Assembly (NCBI RefSeq): GCF_037080055.1
Contig: NZ_JBAOJI010000001.1
Coordinates: 496,001 to 560,000, forward strand
Source of the DNA: Halovenus sp037080055
GTDB taxonomy: Archaea > Halobacteriota > Halobacteria > Halobacteriales > Haloarculaceae
Length of the DNA: 64,000 bases
Direction: 5' to 3'
Below are positions 50,348 to 58,351 of this stretch, piece after piece. The position numbers and the translations under genes were made by a program. The notes beneath the pieces are model-generated. The model was given only the letters and a program-made list of their open reading frames with translations. It searched no databases and was not told the DNA's origin. Numbering within the stretch: position 1 is the first letter of the stretch; each line of letters starts with the position of its first letter.

Positions 50348-52819
50348 ATGGCAGCGACTGACGCCAGCGAGACCATCGAGCGCCCGCTCGTCACGAAGGG
50401 GTTGCTCGAACAGCGAGCCTATCAGACCACCCTCGCCGACCGGGCAGCGGAGGAACATAGCCTCGTCTGTCTGCCGACCGGTCTCGGAAAGACGGCCGTC
50501 TCGCTGCTTGTCACGGCGGATCGGCTCTCCTCGGTCGGCGGGAAATCCCTCCTGCTCGCGCCGACGAAGCCGCTGGTTTCCCAGCACGCCGAGTTCTACC
50601 GCGAGGGCCTGGAGATTCCCGACGACGAAATCGTCGTCTTCACCGGCGACGTGCGCCCGGACGACCGCGCGGAGTTGTGGGAGGATGCCCGGATCATCAT
50701 CGCCACCCCGCAGGTCGTCGAGAACGATCTGGTCGGGAATCGAATCTCACTGGCGGCGGTCACCCACTGCACCTTCGACGAGTGTCACCGCGCGACCGGT
50801 GACTACGCCTACAACTACATCGCCGAGCGCTACCACGAAGACGCCGAAAACCCCCTCGTCACGGCGATGAGCGCCTCGCCGGGCGACGACGAGGAGGCAA
50901 TTTTGGAGATCTGTTCGAATCTCGGGGTCTACAACGTCGAGGTGATGACCGAGTCCGACGCCGACGTGTCGGAGTACACTCACGAGACGACGGTCAATTG
51001 GGAACGGCTCGAACTCCCCCACGAGATCACCGAAATCCGTGATCTAGTCCAGGAAGTGATCAAGGATCGGCTGGTCGAACTGAAGGATCTCGGGGTGACG
51101 GGCAAGACGGCGCCCGATGTCTCAGAGCGGGAGATCCAGAAGATCCAGGGTCGGCTCCAGCAGTTGATGGACGGCGACGACTCCGCGGGCTACGAAGGGA
51201 TGAGCTATCTCGCCGAAGTCCGAAAACTCCGGACGGCGATGACCTACATCGAGACACAGAGTGTCGAGTCCTTCCGGCGGTACATGGACCGCCAGCAGGA
51301 GGCCGCCCGCTCTTCTGGGGCCTCGAAGGCCGACCAGCGGATGGTCTCCGATCCGAACATCAAGATGGCCATCCGCAAGTCCGAGGAGTACGACGATCTC
51401 CACCCGAAATTCAGGCGTGCGCGGATGCTCATCGCCGAGACGCTGGGGATCAACGACGGCGAGCGCGTCATCGTCTTCACTGAATCGCGCGACACCGCCG
51501 AAGCACTCACCGACTTTCTGGACGATCACTTTACTGCTGAACGCTTCGTCGGCCAGTCCGATACGGACGGGAGCGACGGGATGACCCAGAACGAACAGCA
51601 GGACACCCTCGACCGGTTCCGCGCCGGCGAGTTCGAGGTACTCGTCTCCACCTCCGTCGCTGAGGAGGGACTCGACGTGCCGGAGGTCGATCTTGTCCTC
51701 TTCTACGAGCCAGTGCCGACGGCGATTCGGGCCATCCAGCGGAAGGGCCGAACCGGCCGCCAAACCGAGGGCGCGGTGACGGTGTTGCTCGCCGAGGACA
51801 CCCGCGACGAGGCCTACTTCTGGAAGGCTCGGCAGGATCAAAAGCAGATGAAAAAGGAACTCCGGGCGCTGAAGAGTGCGGTCGGAGAGATCGAATCTGC
51901 ACTCGGTGAACAGGTCGGACTCGACGAGATCGAAGCCGAAGGGGGTGAGACCGACGACGAGAGCAACAGTGAGTCAGCGGAGAGCGCCGGGGACGATGCA
52001 GAGGCCGCAGATGACGGACAGACCGGGTTGCACTCGTTCGCCAAGGACGGGAGCGATGCCGAGTCGTCAGACGGCGAAGGTGATGACGAGCCTGAAGCGC
52101 CAGAGAAGTCCGCGGGTGAAGACGACGAGGGAATCGTCGCCGAGGCAGCAGGTGACGACGAGACGGTCGAAATCGTCGCGGACCAGCGTGAACTCGACTC
52201 GACGATTGCGCGGGATCTCTCGACGCGAGAGGGAATCGAAACGCGACTCGAAACGCTCGCCGTCGGAGACTACGTCCTCTCGGATCGCGTCGTCGTCGAG
52301 CGGAAGACCGTCGAGGACTTCCTCGACACGCTGACCGGCGGCGACCGGTCGATGTTCGAGCAGGTCGGCGACGCGGCGCGCAACTACGGTCGCCCGGTGG
52401 TGATCATCGAGGGCGGTGATCTCTACGGCGAGCGCAGCATCCACCCGAAGGCGATCCACGGCGCGCTCGCGTCGCTGACTGTGGACTTCGGCGCGAGCAT
52501 CATGCAGACCGAGGGCGAGGAAGAAACGGCAGATCTGCTCGAAGTAATCGCCAGCCGCGAGCAGGACGAGGAGGGCCGGGAGGTCAGCGTCCACGGCGAG
52601 AAACAGTCCCGAACGCTGCCGGAACAGCAGGAGTACGTCGTCGCCTCGATTGCCGAAGTCGGCCCCGTCACCGCGCGGGCGCTGCTCGAAGAACTCGGAA
52701 GCGTCGAGGCCGTCATGACCGCCGAGGAGGAGGACCTGCTCGATGTCGAGGGCGTCGGGCCGGTGACAGCCGAGCGGGTTCGGGAAGTCGTCGCGAGTTC
52801 GTACTCCCCCGAACACTAA
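50348..52819 (+). CDS. hef: Hef helicase/nuclease
   Basis: The 823-residue protein has a SF2 helicase half with Walker A PTGLGKTAV (near 42) and motif II DECHRA (near 144), and a C-terminal half with an XPF/ERCC4 nuclease (ADQRELDS, then GDYVLSDRVVVERKTVEDF) and HhH domain (LLDVEGVGPVTAERVREV). An acidic linker (about 530-595) joins them. Hef processes stalled replication forks and in haloarchaea can substitute for Hjc. It starts 128 bp from the divergent TA promoter. Confidence 0.95.
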   Translation: MAATDASETIERPLVTKGLLEQRAYQTTLADRAAEEHSLVCLPTGLGKTAVSLLVTADRLSSVGGKSLLLAPTKPLVSQHAEFYREGLEIPDDEIVVFTGDVRPDDRAELWEDARIIIATPQVVENDLVGNRISLAAVTHCTFDECHRATGDYAYNYIAERYHEDAENPLVTAMSASPGDDEEAILEICSNLGVYNVEVMTESDADVSEYTHETTVNWERLELPHEITEIRDLVQEVIKDRLVELKDLGVTGKTAPDVSEREIQKIQGRLQQLMDGDDSAGYEGMSYLAEVRKLRTAMTYIETQSVESFRRYMDRQQEAARSSGASKADQRMVSDPNIKMAIRKSEEYDDLHPKFRRARMLIAETLGINDGERVIVFTESRDTAEALTDFLDDHFTAERFVGQSDTDGSDGMTQNEQQDTLDRFRAGEFEVLVSTSVAEEGLDVPEVDLVLFYEPVPTAIRAIQRKGRTGRQTEGAVTVLLAEDTRDEAYFWKARQDQKQMKKELRALKSAVGEIESALGEQVGLDEIEAEGGETDDESNSESAESAGDDAEAADDGQTGLHSFAKDGSDAESSDGEGDDEPEAPEKSAGEDDEGIVAEAAGDDETVEIVADQRELDSTIARDLSTREGIETRLETLAVGDYVLSDRVVVERKTVEDFLDTLTGGDRSMFEQVGDAARNYGRPVVIIEGGDLYGERSIHPKAIHGALASLTVDFGASIMQTEGEEETADLLEVIASREQDEEGREVSVHGEKQSRTLPEQQEYVVASIAEVGPVTARALLEELGSVEAVMTAEEEDLLDVEGVGPVTAERVREVVASSYSPEH

Positions 52820-52845
52820 GGTGTCGTCCGACCGAACGATGGGAC

Positions 52846-54438
52846 ATGGCTCAGGCAGTACCAGATTCAGTTCTCGCGGAGACAGCGTGGAACAAGCGAC
52901 GGTTGTACGCGCTGTCGAACCGCATCGGTCCGTCGGGGACCGACTACGACTTGACGCTTCCCGTCACCGCGCCGGCACACAGCGAAGAGATCGGTGAGAT
53001 TCCCGAACTCGGCGAGGACGACGTCGGGCAGGCAGTCGAGCAGACCCGCGAGGCGGCCAAAGAGTGGCGTGAGTTCAGCGTCGACGAACGGGCAGAAGTA
53101 CTCACGAAATTCGCGAATCTCGCCGCCGACAACCGGAAAGAACTGCTCGATCTCCTCCAACTGGAGACTGGAAAATCCCGCGCACACGCCCTCGAAGAGA
53201 CCATCGACGTACCACAGAACGCCGATTATTACGCTGACAAGGGGCCGGGTATCCTCGCGACTGAATCCCGTGCGAGTGGCATTCCCTTCGCGACCAGTGC
53301 GGAGGTCCAGTACGATTCCAAAGGCGTCGTCGGGATCATCTCACCGTGGAACTACCCCCTCGTCCTCTCCTTTGCGGACGCGATTCCCGCGCTGTTGGCT
53401 GGCAACGGCGTCGTACTGAAACCTGACGAGAAGACGCCCTTTACCGCGCTCCGACTGGCCGAACTGCTCGAAGAAGCCGGCCTCCCCGAGGGCGTCGTGA
53501 CGATTGTCACCGGCGACGGGCCGACTGTCGGCTCGGCGATCATCGAGCGCGTGGATTATCTGACGTTCACAGGAAGCTCGGAAACCGGCAAGATCGTCGC
53601 CGAGCAGGCCGGCCGCAACCTCATCGACTGCTCGCTCGAACTGAGCGGCAAGAATCCGATGATCATCCTCGACGACGCCGATGTGGAGGAGGCCGCCCGC
53701 GGCGCAGTCCAGGGCTCGTTCACCAACGCCGGCCAGCTTTGCCTCGCGAACGAACGAATCTACGTCCACGAAGATATTTACGACGACTTCCTCGACGAGT
53801 TTGTCTCTCAGACGGAGAGTCTCGAACTCGGCGCTGACTTCGAGTTCGACGCCGACGTTGGCTCGTTGATCGACAGCGACCAACTCGAACGCGTTCAGTC
53901 ACACGTCGCCGACGCCGTCGAATCCGGGGCGACGGTCCACACCGGCGGCAACGCTCGCTCGGAGATCGGCCCGTACTTCTACGAGCCGACGATCCTGACC
54001 GACGTGCCGGCCACATCCTTGCCCGCCTGCGAAGAGACGTTCGGCCCACTGGCTGTCGTCGAGTCGGTCAGCTCTGCCGAGGAGGCAATCGAGAAGGCCA
54101 ACGACTCCGATCACGGCCTCAACGCGAGCGTCTGGTCGGGTGACCGCGAGCGCGCGAAGGAAATCGCTCGGGAAATCGAGTCGGGAACGGTCTGTATCAA
54201 CGATCCCTTCCTCGTCGGCTGGGCCTCCTACGACGCGCCGATGGGCGGCGTCAAAGAGTCCGGAATTGGCCGCCGGCACGGACCCGAGGGGCTCAAACGC
54301 TACACCGAACCGAAGACAATCGCCACCTCGGCAGTCGGCCCGCTCGGACCCATCCCGGGCGTCCCGGACGAACTCTTCGCCAAGGGCTTCTCGGCCGTCT
54401 CGAACATCCAGCGCCGTCTCAATCAGTTGCGGCGGTAG
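52846..54438 (+). CDS. NAD(P)-dependent aldehyde dehydrogenase (SSADH-like)
   Basis: The 530-residue protein has the ALDH motifs GIISPWNYPLVLSFADAIPA, TFTGSSETGKI, the catalytic Glu in LELSGKNPMI and the catalytic Cys in NAGQLCLANERIYVH. Style resembles succinic-semialdehyde/aldehyde dehydrogenases. It follows hef by 26 bp, but functional linkage to repair is not obvious. The next gene follows after 48 bp. Confidence 0.9.
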   Translation: MAQAVPDSVLAETAWNKRRLYALSNRIGPSGTDYDLTLPVTAPAHSEEIGEIPELGEDDVGQAVEQTREAAKEWREFSVDERAEVLTKFANLAADNRKELLDLLQLETGKSRAHALEETIDVPQNADYYADKGPGILATESRASGIPFATSAEVQYDSKGVVGIISPWNYPLVLSFADAIPALLAGNGVVLKPDEKTPFTALRLAELLEEAGLPEGVVTIVTGDGPTVGSAIIERVDYLTFTGSSETGKIVAEQAGRNLIDCSLELSGKNPMIILDDADVEEAARGAVQGSFTNAGQLCLANERIYVHEDIYDDFLDEFVSQTESLELGADFEFDADVGSLIDSDQLERVQSHVADAVESGATVHTGGNARSEIGPYFYEPTILTDVPATSLPACEETFGPLAVVESVSSAEEAIEKANDSDHGLNASVWSGDRERAKEIAREIESGTVCINDPFLVGWASYDAPMGGVKESGIGRRHGPEGLKRYTEPKTIATSAVGPLGPIPGVPDELFAKGFSAVSNIQRRLNQLRR

Positions 54439-54486
54439 GCTCCGGAAGTCGGGAGAGTTATTGAGCCGGCTTCCTTCCTCTGTGGT

Positions 54487-55257
54487 ATGTATCTCGCCGA
54501 CGAGACGTGGCCAGACCTCGGCACTTATTTCGACGAGGAATCGCTCGCGCTCGTGCCGCTTGGCTCGACCGAACAGCACGGTCCACACCTCCCGGAGGGG
54601 ACCGATCACATCATCGCGGAGAATTTCGCCCGGGAAGTCGCCGACCGGACAGGCTATCTCTGCACGCCGACGATCAACATCGGCGTCAGCCCGCATCACA
54701 AGCAGTTCCACGGGACGATGTGGGTCGACGCTCCGGTCTTCCGCGACTACGTCGAATCCTTCACGCGGAATCTCGCCTACCACGGCATCGACCGCGTGAT
54801 CTTCGTCAACGCCCACGGCGGCAACGTCGACCACCTCCGCGAAGTCGGTCGGCGACTGCGCGACGACGGGGTCATCTACGCTATCGAGTGGATGTGGAAC
54901 GACAGCATCCCCGAACTGGTCGACGACCTCTTCGAGCAGAACGGCCCCCACGGCGGCCCGAAGGAGACGGCGATGATTCAGCATCTCCGGCCCGAACTGG
55001 TCCACGACGGCGAACTGGAAAACGCCCGCGACGGCGGCGTGGCGAGCGTCGAGGAAGCAGGGACCGAGAAATTCGGCTCGATGACGTTCTACGACGCGGC
55101 CGACAACACGGGCAACGGCGTCCTCGGCGATCAGACCGACGCGACTGCCGAGAAGGGCGCGGAGATGTTCGAGCAAGCGTCGGCGCAGTTGGTGCGGCTG
55201 TGTAAGTGGCTCGACGAACAGCCATTCGAGGACCTGATGCCCGAGCCGCACGTCTGA
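54487..55257 (+). CDS. Creatininase-family amidohydrolase
   Basis: The 256-residue protein has the metal-binding creatininase motifs LGSTEQHGPHLPEGTDHI and FVNAHGGNVDHL. In archaea this family includes ArfB, the deformylase in F420/riboflavin precursor synthesis, but a broader amidohydrolase role cannot be excluded. It lies downstream of the aldehyde dehydrogenase on the same strand. Confidence 0.85.
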   Translation: MYLADETWPDLGTYFDEESLALVPLGSTEQHGPHLPEGTDHIIAENFAREVADRTGYLCTPTINIGVSPHHKQFHGTMWVDAPVFRDYVESFTRNLAYHGIDRVIFVNAHGGNVDHLREVGRRLRDDGVIYAIEWMWNDSIPELVDDLFEQNGPHGGPKETAMIQHLRPELVHDGELENARDGGVASVEEAGTEKFGSMTFYDAADNTGNGVLGDQTDATAEKGAEMFEQASAQLVRLCKWLDEQPFEDLMPEPHV

Positions 55258-55385
55258 GTTCCGATCCGGGCACAGGAGTCGAACGGTCGGCCGGTTCACC
55301 GATCCGACCGACGACAGCCAGAGAATCGAGACAAAAAAGCACAGCCGCGTAGGGCTTTTTGCTGGTAATTACTAAGCTGGTGCAG

Positions 55386-55700
55386 ATGTGGCGTGAAAAG
55401 TTCGCTGAGCGTGTCGCCGCCTTCCTGAGCCGCCCACAGACGCGGCGACAGAAACACCTCGGGGCGTTCGAGCGCCTCGAAGAGGGGGCAGTGTCGACCG
55501 GGGTGCTCTCACAGTGGGACGGCAGGTCGGCGCTGTATCTCTGCGAAGACTGCAACACACTGAATCAGACGGGCTATCTGCTGTGCCGGCGCTGCGCTGG
55601 GCTGTTACGACGCCACCCTCGGCTGCAGCCCAGTCAGATAGACACACATCTGGATGCAGCCGAAGCCGTTCCGGACCAGGGCCGCAGTGATAGTGACTGA
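55386..55700 (+). CDS. Small zinc-ribbon protein, 104 aa
   Basis: The protein begins MWREKFAERVAAFL (I prefer this ATG to the one 27 bp upstream because GGTAATTACTA lies before it) and contains LCEDCNT and LCRRCAG motifs spaced by 13 residues, a probable zinc ribbon. The C terminus is unstructured. No family recognised. Composition is more basic than neighbouring haloarchaeal proteins. Confidence 0.55.
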   Translation: MWREKFAERVAAFLSRPQTRRQKHLGAFERLEEGAVSTGVLSQWDGRSALYLCEDCNTLNQTGYLLCRRCAGLLRRHPRLQPSQIDTHLDAAEAVPDQGRSDSD

Positions 55701-55859
55701 CTCGCAGATGATCGCGTGATCGAGCGAAACTGTCGTCCAGCAGGCTTGCAGACGGCTCTGTTGGAGAGGTGTGCCACGAGGTGGACTGAGAAGTGGGCCA
55801 AGGCGCGGCGACGGGTATCGTAATGCTTTTTTCTACGACCACCATCGATTCTGTTGCCA

Positions 55860-55933
55860 GCCGCCTTAGCTCAGACTGGGAGAGCACTCGACTGAAGATC
55901 GAGCTGTCCCCGGTTCAAATCCGGGAGGCGGCA
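55860..55933 (+). tRNA. tRNA-Phe (GAA)
   Basis: The 74-base cloverleaf has acceptor GCCGCCT/AGGCGGC, D arm GCTCAG..GGGAGAGC, anticodon stem CTCGA/TCGAG with loop CTGAAGA (anticodon GAA), and T arm CCCGG-TTCAAAT-CCGGG. The discriminator is A; CCA is not encoded. A T-rich tract directly follows and may end transcription. Several degenerate copies of its 3' end lie downstream, within the next 2.3 kb. Confidence 0.97.
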
Positions 55934-56093
55934 TACCTCTTTTTACTCCCTCGGGTTTCCTCGCTCACTTCGTTCGCTGCGGGAACCGCTCAGTCGCAAA
56001 AACTAGGGGAAAAACGGCCGGACGCTCCCTGCGGTCACGTCCGGTGAAACCGCGACTCGCTTCGCTCGTCGCGGTATGCTACATTTGAGTGTG

Positions 56094-56189
56094 GATCGAA
56101 CTGTCCCCGTCCCCGCGAGCGAAGGGAGCGGGGGCTCGGAAGACGAGCGCAGCGAAGTCTTCCGGTGGTTCACAATCCGGGAGGCGGCA
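56094..56189 (+). repeat. Degenerate tRNA-Phe 3' half with two hairpins inserted in the T arm
   Basis: GATCGAACTGTCCCCG (56094-56109) matches the tRNA from the end of the anticodon loop to the T stem with one change. TTCACAATCCGGGAGGCGGC (56169-56188) matches its T loop to the 3' end except for CACAA for CAAA. Between them are two hairpins: CCCCGC with an 11-nt loop and GCGGGG (56111-56133), and CGGAAGAC/GTCTTCCG (56137-56164). The arrangement is a 3' half as left by integration, later invaded by hairpins. Confidence 0.6.
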
Positions 56190-56253
56190 TTTTCCTGCGA
56201 ACAACGTGAAGGAGCGTAGCGACTGAACTGTGAGCAGTGAAAATGCTCCCGAG

Positions 56254-56330
56254 CGGATTTGAACTAGGCTGAGGGTCTGCGAGCGTAGCGAGCAGGTTCT
56301 CAGGCGTAGGTCACAATCCGGGAGGCGACA
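56254..56330. repeat. 77-bp direct repeat, copy A
   Basis: The unit begins CGGATTTGAACTAG, a reverse-complement T-loop piece, passes through a stem CTGAGGGTCTGC / GCAGGTTCTCAG with loop GAGCGTAGCGA and ends in TCACAATCCGGGAGGCGACA, a tRNA-Phe 3'-end copy. Copy B at 58123-58199 differs at about five of 77 bases. The two flank the ATPase gene. Confidence 0.7.
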
Positions 56331-56627
56331 TTTCAGCACTTTTTACTTCGTCGGGTCGCCGCAAGCGACCACTCTCTGTTCACGACTTCACCGTTCGCTA
56401 TCGAGGCCTCACCTCGTTCGGCCTCGCACCGCTCACGCCGAGTGAACCGCGCTCGCTGGTGTTCGCACAGATGCTCTCAATAACGCAGACGAGTCGCAGC
56501 GCCGAGCGAAGCGAGGCGACCGTCTCGGCGAGATTCACAATTCCGGAGGCAATAGTAAAATCGAGAATAGTAAAATTACGATTTAGATAATCGGAATCAT
56601 AATTGTTGTCGAGCCGAAACCAGCTGT

Positions 56628-58028
56628 ATGGCCACCCAGCGTTTCGTCAACCGCGGGGACGAACTCGGACTGCTGGAGTCGCGGTTCGAGAGCGACACCG
56701 CAGAACTGTTCGTCGTCTACGGTCGACGGCGGCTCGGAAAGAGCGCGCTCGTTCGTGAGGCAGTTCAGGATCGTACAGATGCCATCTACTGGCAGGCGAC
56801 CGAGGAGACCGCAGCCGCACAGCTCGAGAACTTTGTCGGCACTGCCAGCGAGACGTTTCCCGTACTGGAAGACATTCAGCGCGACTGGGAAGCCTTGCTC
56901 CGGGCACTGGGTCGAGAAGACGCGGTGGTCGTTCTCGACGAGTTCCCGTACCTCGTCGAATCCGACGACACGCTCCCCTCGAAGATACAGCGTGTCTGGG
57001 ATACGCATCTCGAGGAGACGGGTACGACGCTTGTGCTCGTCGGCTCGTCGATCAGCATCATGGAAGACAAGGTTCTCAGCGGCGGGAGTCCACTGTACGG
57101 CCGACGAACAGCAACGATCGATCTGCCGCCGCTGGCCCTCGCGGACGCCCGGCAGTTTTATCCCAGTGACGACCCGGATACAGTCATTCAGACCTGGAGT
57201 GTCTTCGGCGGCACGCCGTACTATCTCCAGGCGCTCGACCCGACTCACTCGCTGGCCGAAAACGTCCAGTCACAGATCCTCTCGGAACACGGTGTCCTCC
57301 ACAACGAACCCGAGTTCCTGTTGCGGACGGAGTTCGGGATTCGGGAACCACAGACGTACTACACCATTCTCCGGGCAATTGCGACCGGAAAGCGAGCCGC
57401 CAACGAAATTGCTGGCTTCGCCGGTGTCGACTCCAACGCACTCGGCTCGTATCTCTCGAAACTCCGGCGGCTCCGACTCATCGAACGGGATATTCCTGTG
57501 ACCGCAGACCCCAATTCGACACGGAAGAGTCGATATCGGCTGAAAGAACCACTGTTCCGGTTCTGGTTCCGGTACGTGTACGGTCAGCAGGGCGAACTCG
57601 TCCAACTTGGAGATGACGCGTACGAGCAGGCCGTCGAGCCGACGTTTACCGACTACATGGGGACGATGTTCGAGCGGGTCTGTCAGAACGCGCTCCCGAC
57701 ACTAATTCCCAAAACGTACCAGAAGATCGGATACTGGTGGCACAAGCACCACGAAATCGATGTCGTCGGCCTCGCAAGTGACGGAATGCTCGTCGCGGGC
57801 GAATGCAAGTACACCACCAGAGAGATGACCGAAGGCGATCTAGCCGATCTCGAGCGGAGTGTGTCGCAGGTGCAGTGGACGCCATCCGGTGGAACCGAGC
57901 GCGAGGAACACTACTGCTGTTTCTGTCGGTCGGGGTTCTCCGATGACCTGCAACAGGTAGCTGCGGACCGCGACGATGTGTCGCTGTTCGTACCCAGCGA
58001 CATCGTCCCGAATGGCGATTCTGAGTGA
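56628..58028 (+). CDS. Archaeal DUF234-type AAA+ ATPase with nuclease-like C terminus
   Basis: The 466-residue protein has an ATPase domain with Walker A-like VVYGRRRLGKSALVREA (near 30), Walker B VVVLDEFPYLV (near 105), a winged-helix part (GVDSNALGSYLSKLRRLRLI) and a C-terminal DUF234-type segment with HEIDVVGLASDGMLVAGECKY, a PD-(D/E)XK-like D..E-x-K pattern. Archaeal homologues are frequent in mobile islands and are suspected of defence or plasmid roles. It is flanked by tRNA-Phe remnants on both sides. Function unproven. Confidence 0.82.
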   Translation: MATQRFVNRGDELGLLESRFESDTAELFVVYGRRRLGKSALVREAVQDRTDAIYWQATEETAAAQLENFVGTASETFPVLEDIQRDWEALLRALGREDAVVVLDEFPYLVESDDTLPSKIQRVWDTHLEETGTTLVLVGSSISIMEDKVLSGGSPLYGRRTATIDLPPLALADARQFYPSDDPDTVIQTWSVFGGTPYYLQALDPTHSLAENVQSQILSEHGVLHNEPEFLLRTEFGIREPQTYYTILRAIATGKRAANEIAGFAGVDSNALGSYLSKLRRLRLIERDIPVTADPNSTRKSRYRLKEPLFRFWFRYVYGQQGELVQLGDDAYEQAVEPTFTDYMGTMFERVCQNALPTLIPKTYQKIGYWWHKHHEIDVVGLASDGMLVAGECKYTTREMTEGDLADLERSVSQVQWTPSGGTEREEHYCCFCRSGFSDDLQQVAADRDDVSLFVPSDIVPNGDSE

Positions 58029-58039
58029 AGCACGAAGAC

Positions 58040-58062
58040 GGTTCACAATCCGGGAGGCGGCA
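58040..58062 (+). repeat. tRNA-Phe 3'-end remnant downstream of the ATPase gene
   Basis: GGTTCACAATCCGGGAGGCG continues as GCA and is identical with the tail of the remnant at 56167-56189. It follows the ATPase stop by 11 bp, so the gene lies between two identical att-like sequences. Confidence 0.65.
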
Positions 58063-58122
58063 CTTCTGTGATTCTGACCGGTGAGCGAAGCGAACCGTCA
58101 GAATCCAGAATGCGACGACAGA

Positions 58123-58199
58123 CGGATTTGAACTAGATTGAGGGTCTGCGAGCGTAGCGAGCAGGTTCTCAGGCGTAGTTCACAATCCGGGAGCCGGCA
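58123..58199. repeat. 77-bp direct repeat, copy B
   Basis: Same layout as copy A: inverted T-loop piece, 12-bp stem with loop GAGCGTAGCGA, and tRNA 3'-end copy (TTCACAATCCGGGAGCCGGC). It closes the region that contains the ATPase gene. Confidence 0.7.
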
Positions 58200-58351
58200 T
58201 ACCACTTTTTACTTCGTCGGGTTTCCTCGTGAGCCGTGGGCTTGCGGCTCCGCCACTCGCCTACCGAGGTCTCGATAAAACCAGACGAGTGCGGCGAGCA
58301 TCTCTGGGCGTGGCGCACGAGTCCGAGAACTGTCGTCGAAAGCGTCTCCGG

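Larger units (their letters stand above)
55934..56627. other. Gap rich in hairpins and tRNA-Phe 3' remnants
   Basis: This 694-bp stretch has no convincing gene. It holds three degenerate 3'-tRNA-Phe copies, at 56167-56189, 56309-56330 and 56533-56551, and hairpins with the shared loop GAGCGNAGCGA or its complement (56057-56067, 56145-56155, 56281-56291, 56504-56514). The intervening bases are AT/GC mosaic with frequent TTCGCT motifs. Confidence 0.6.
58029..58351. other. Non-coding stretch with two more tRNA-Phe remnants
   Basis: The 323-bp stretch holds a 3'-tRNA-Phe copy at 58040-58062, a strong hairpin (GATTCTGACCGGT / ACCGTCAGAATC around loop 58083-58093) and the 77-bp repeat copy B. After 58200 nothing recognisable is visible before the permease stop. 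Confidence 0.6.

Noticed and set aside
53899..55299. 466-codon minus-strand open frame
   Set aside because: It is antisense to the aldehyde dehydrogenase and creatininase genes and has no motif.
55934..56627. CRISPR or tandem tRNA cluster
   Set aside because: The repeats are degenerate 3'-tRNA ends at irregular spacing and none can fold into a complete cloverleaf apart from tRNA-Phe itself.
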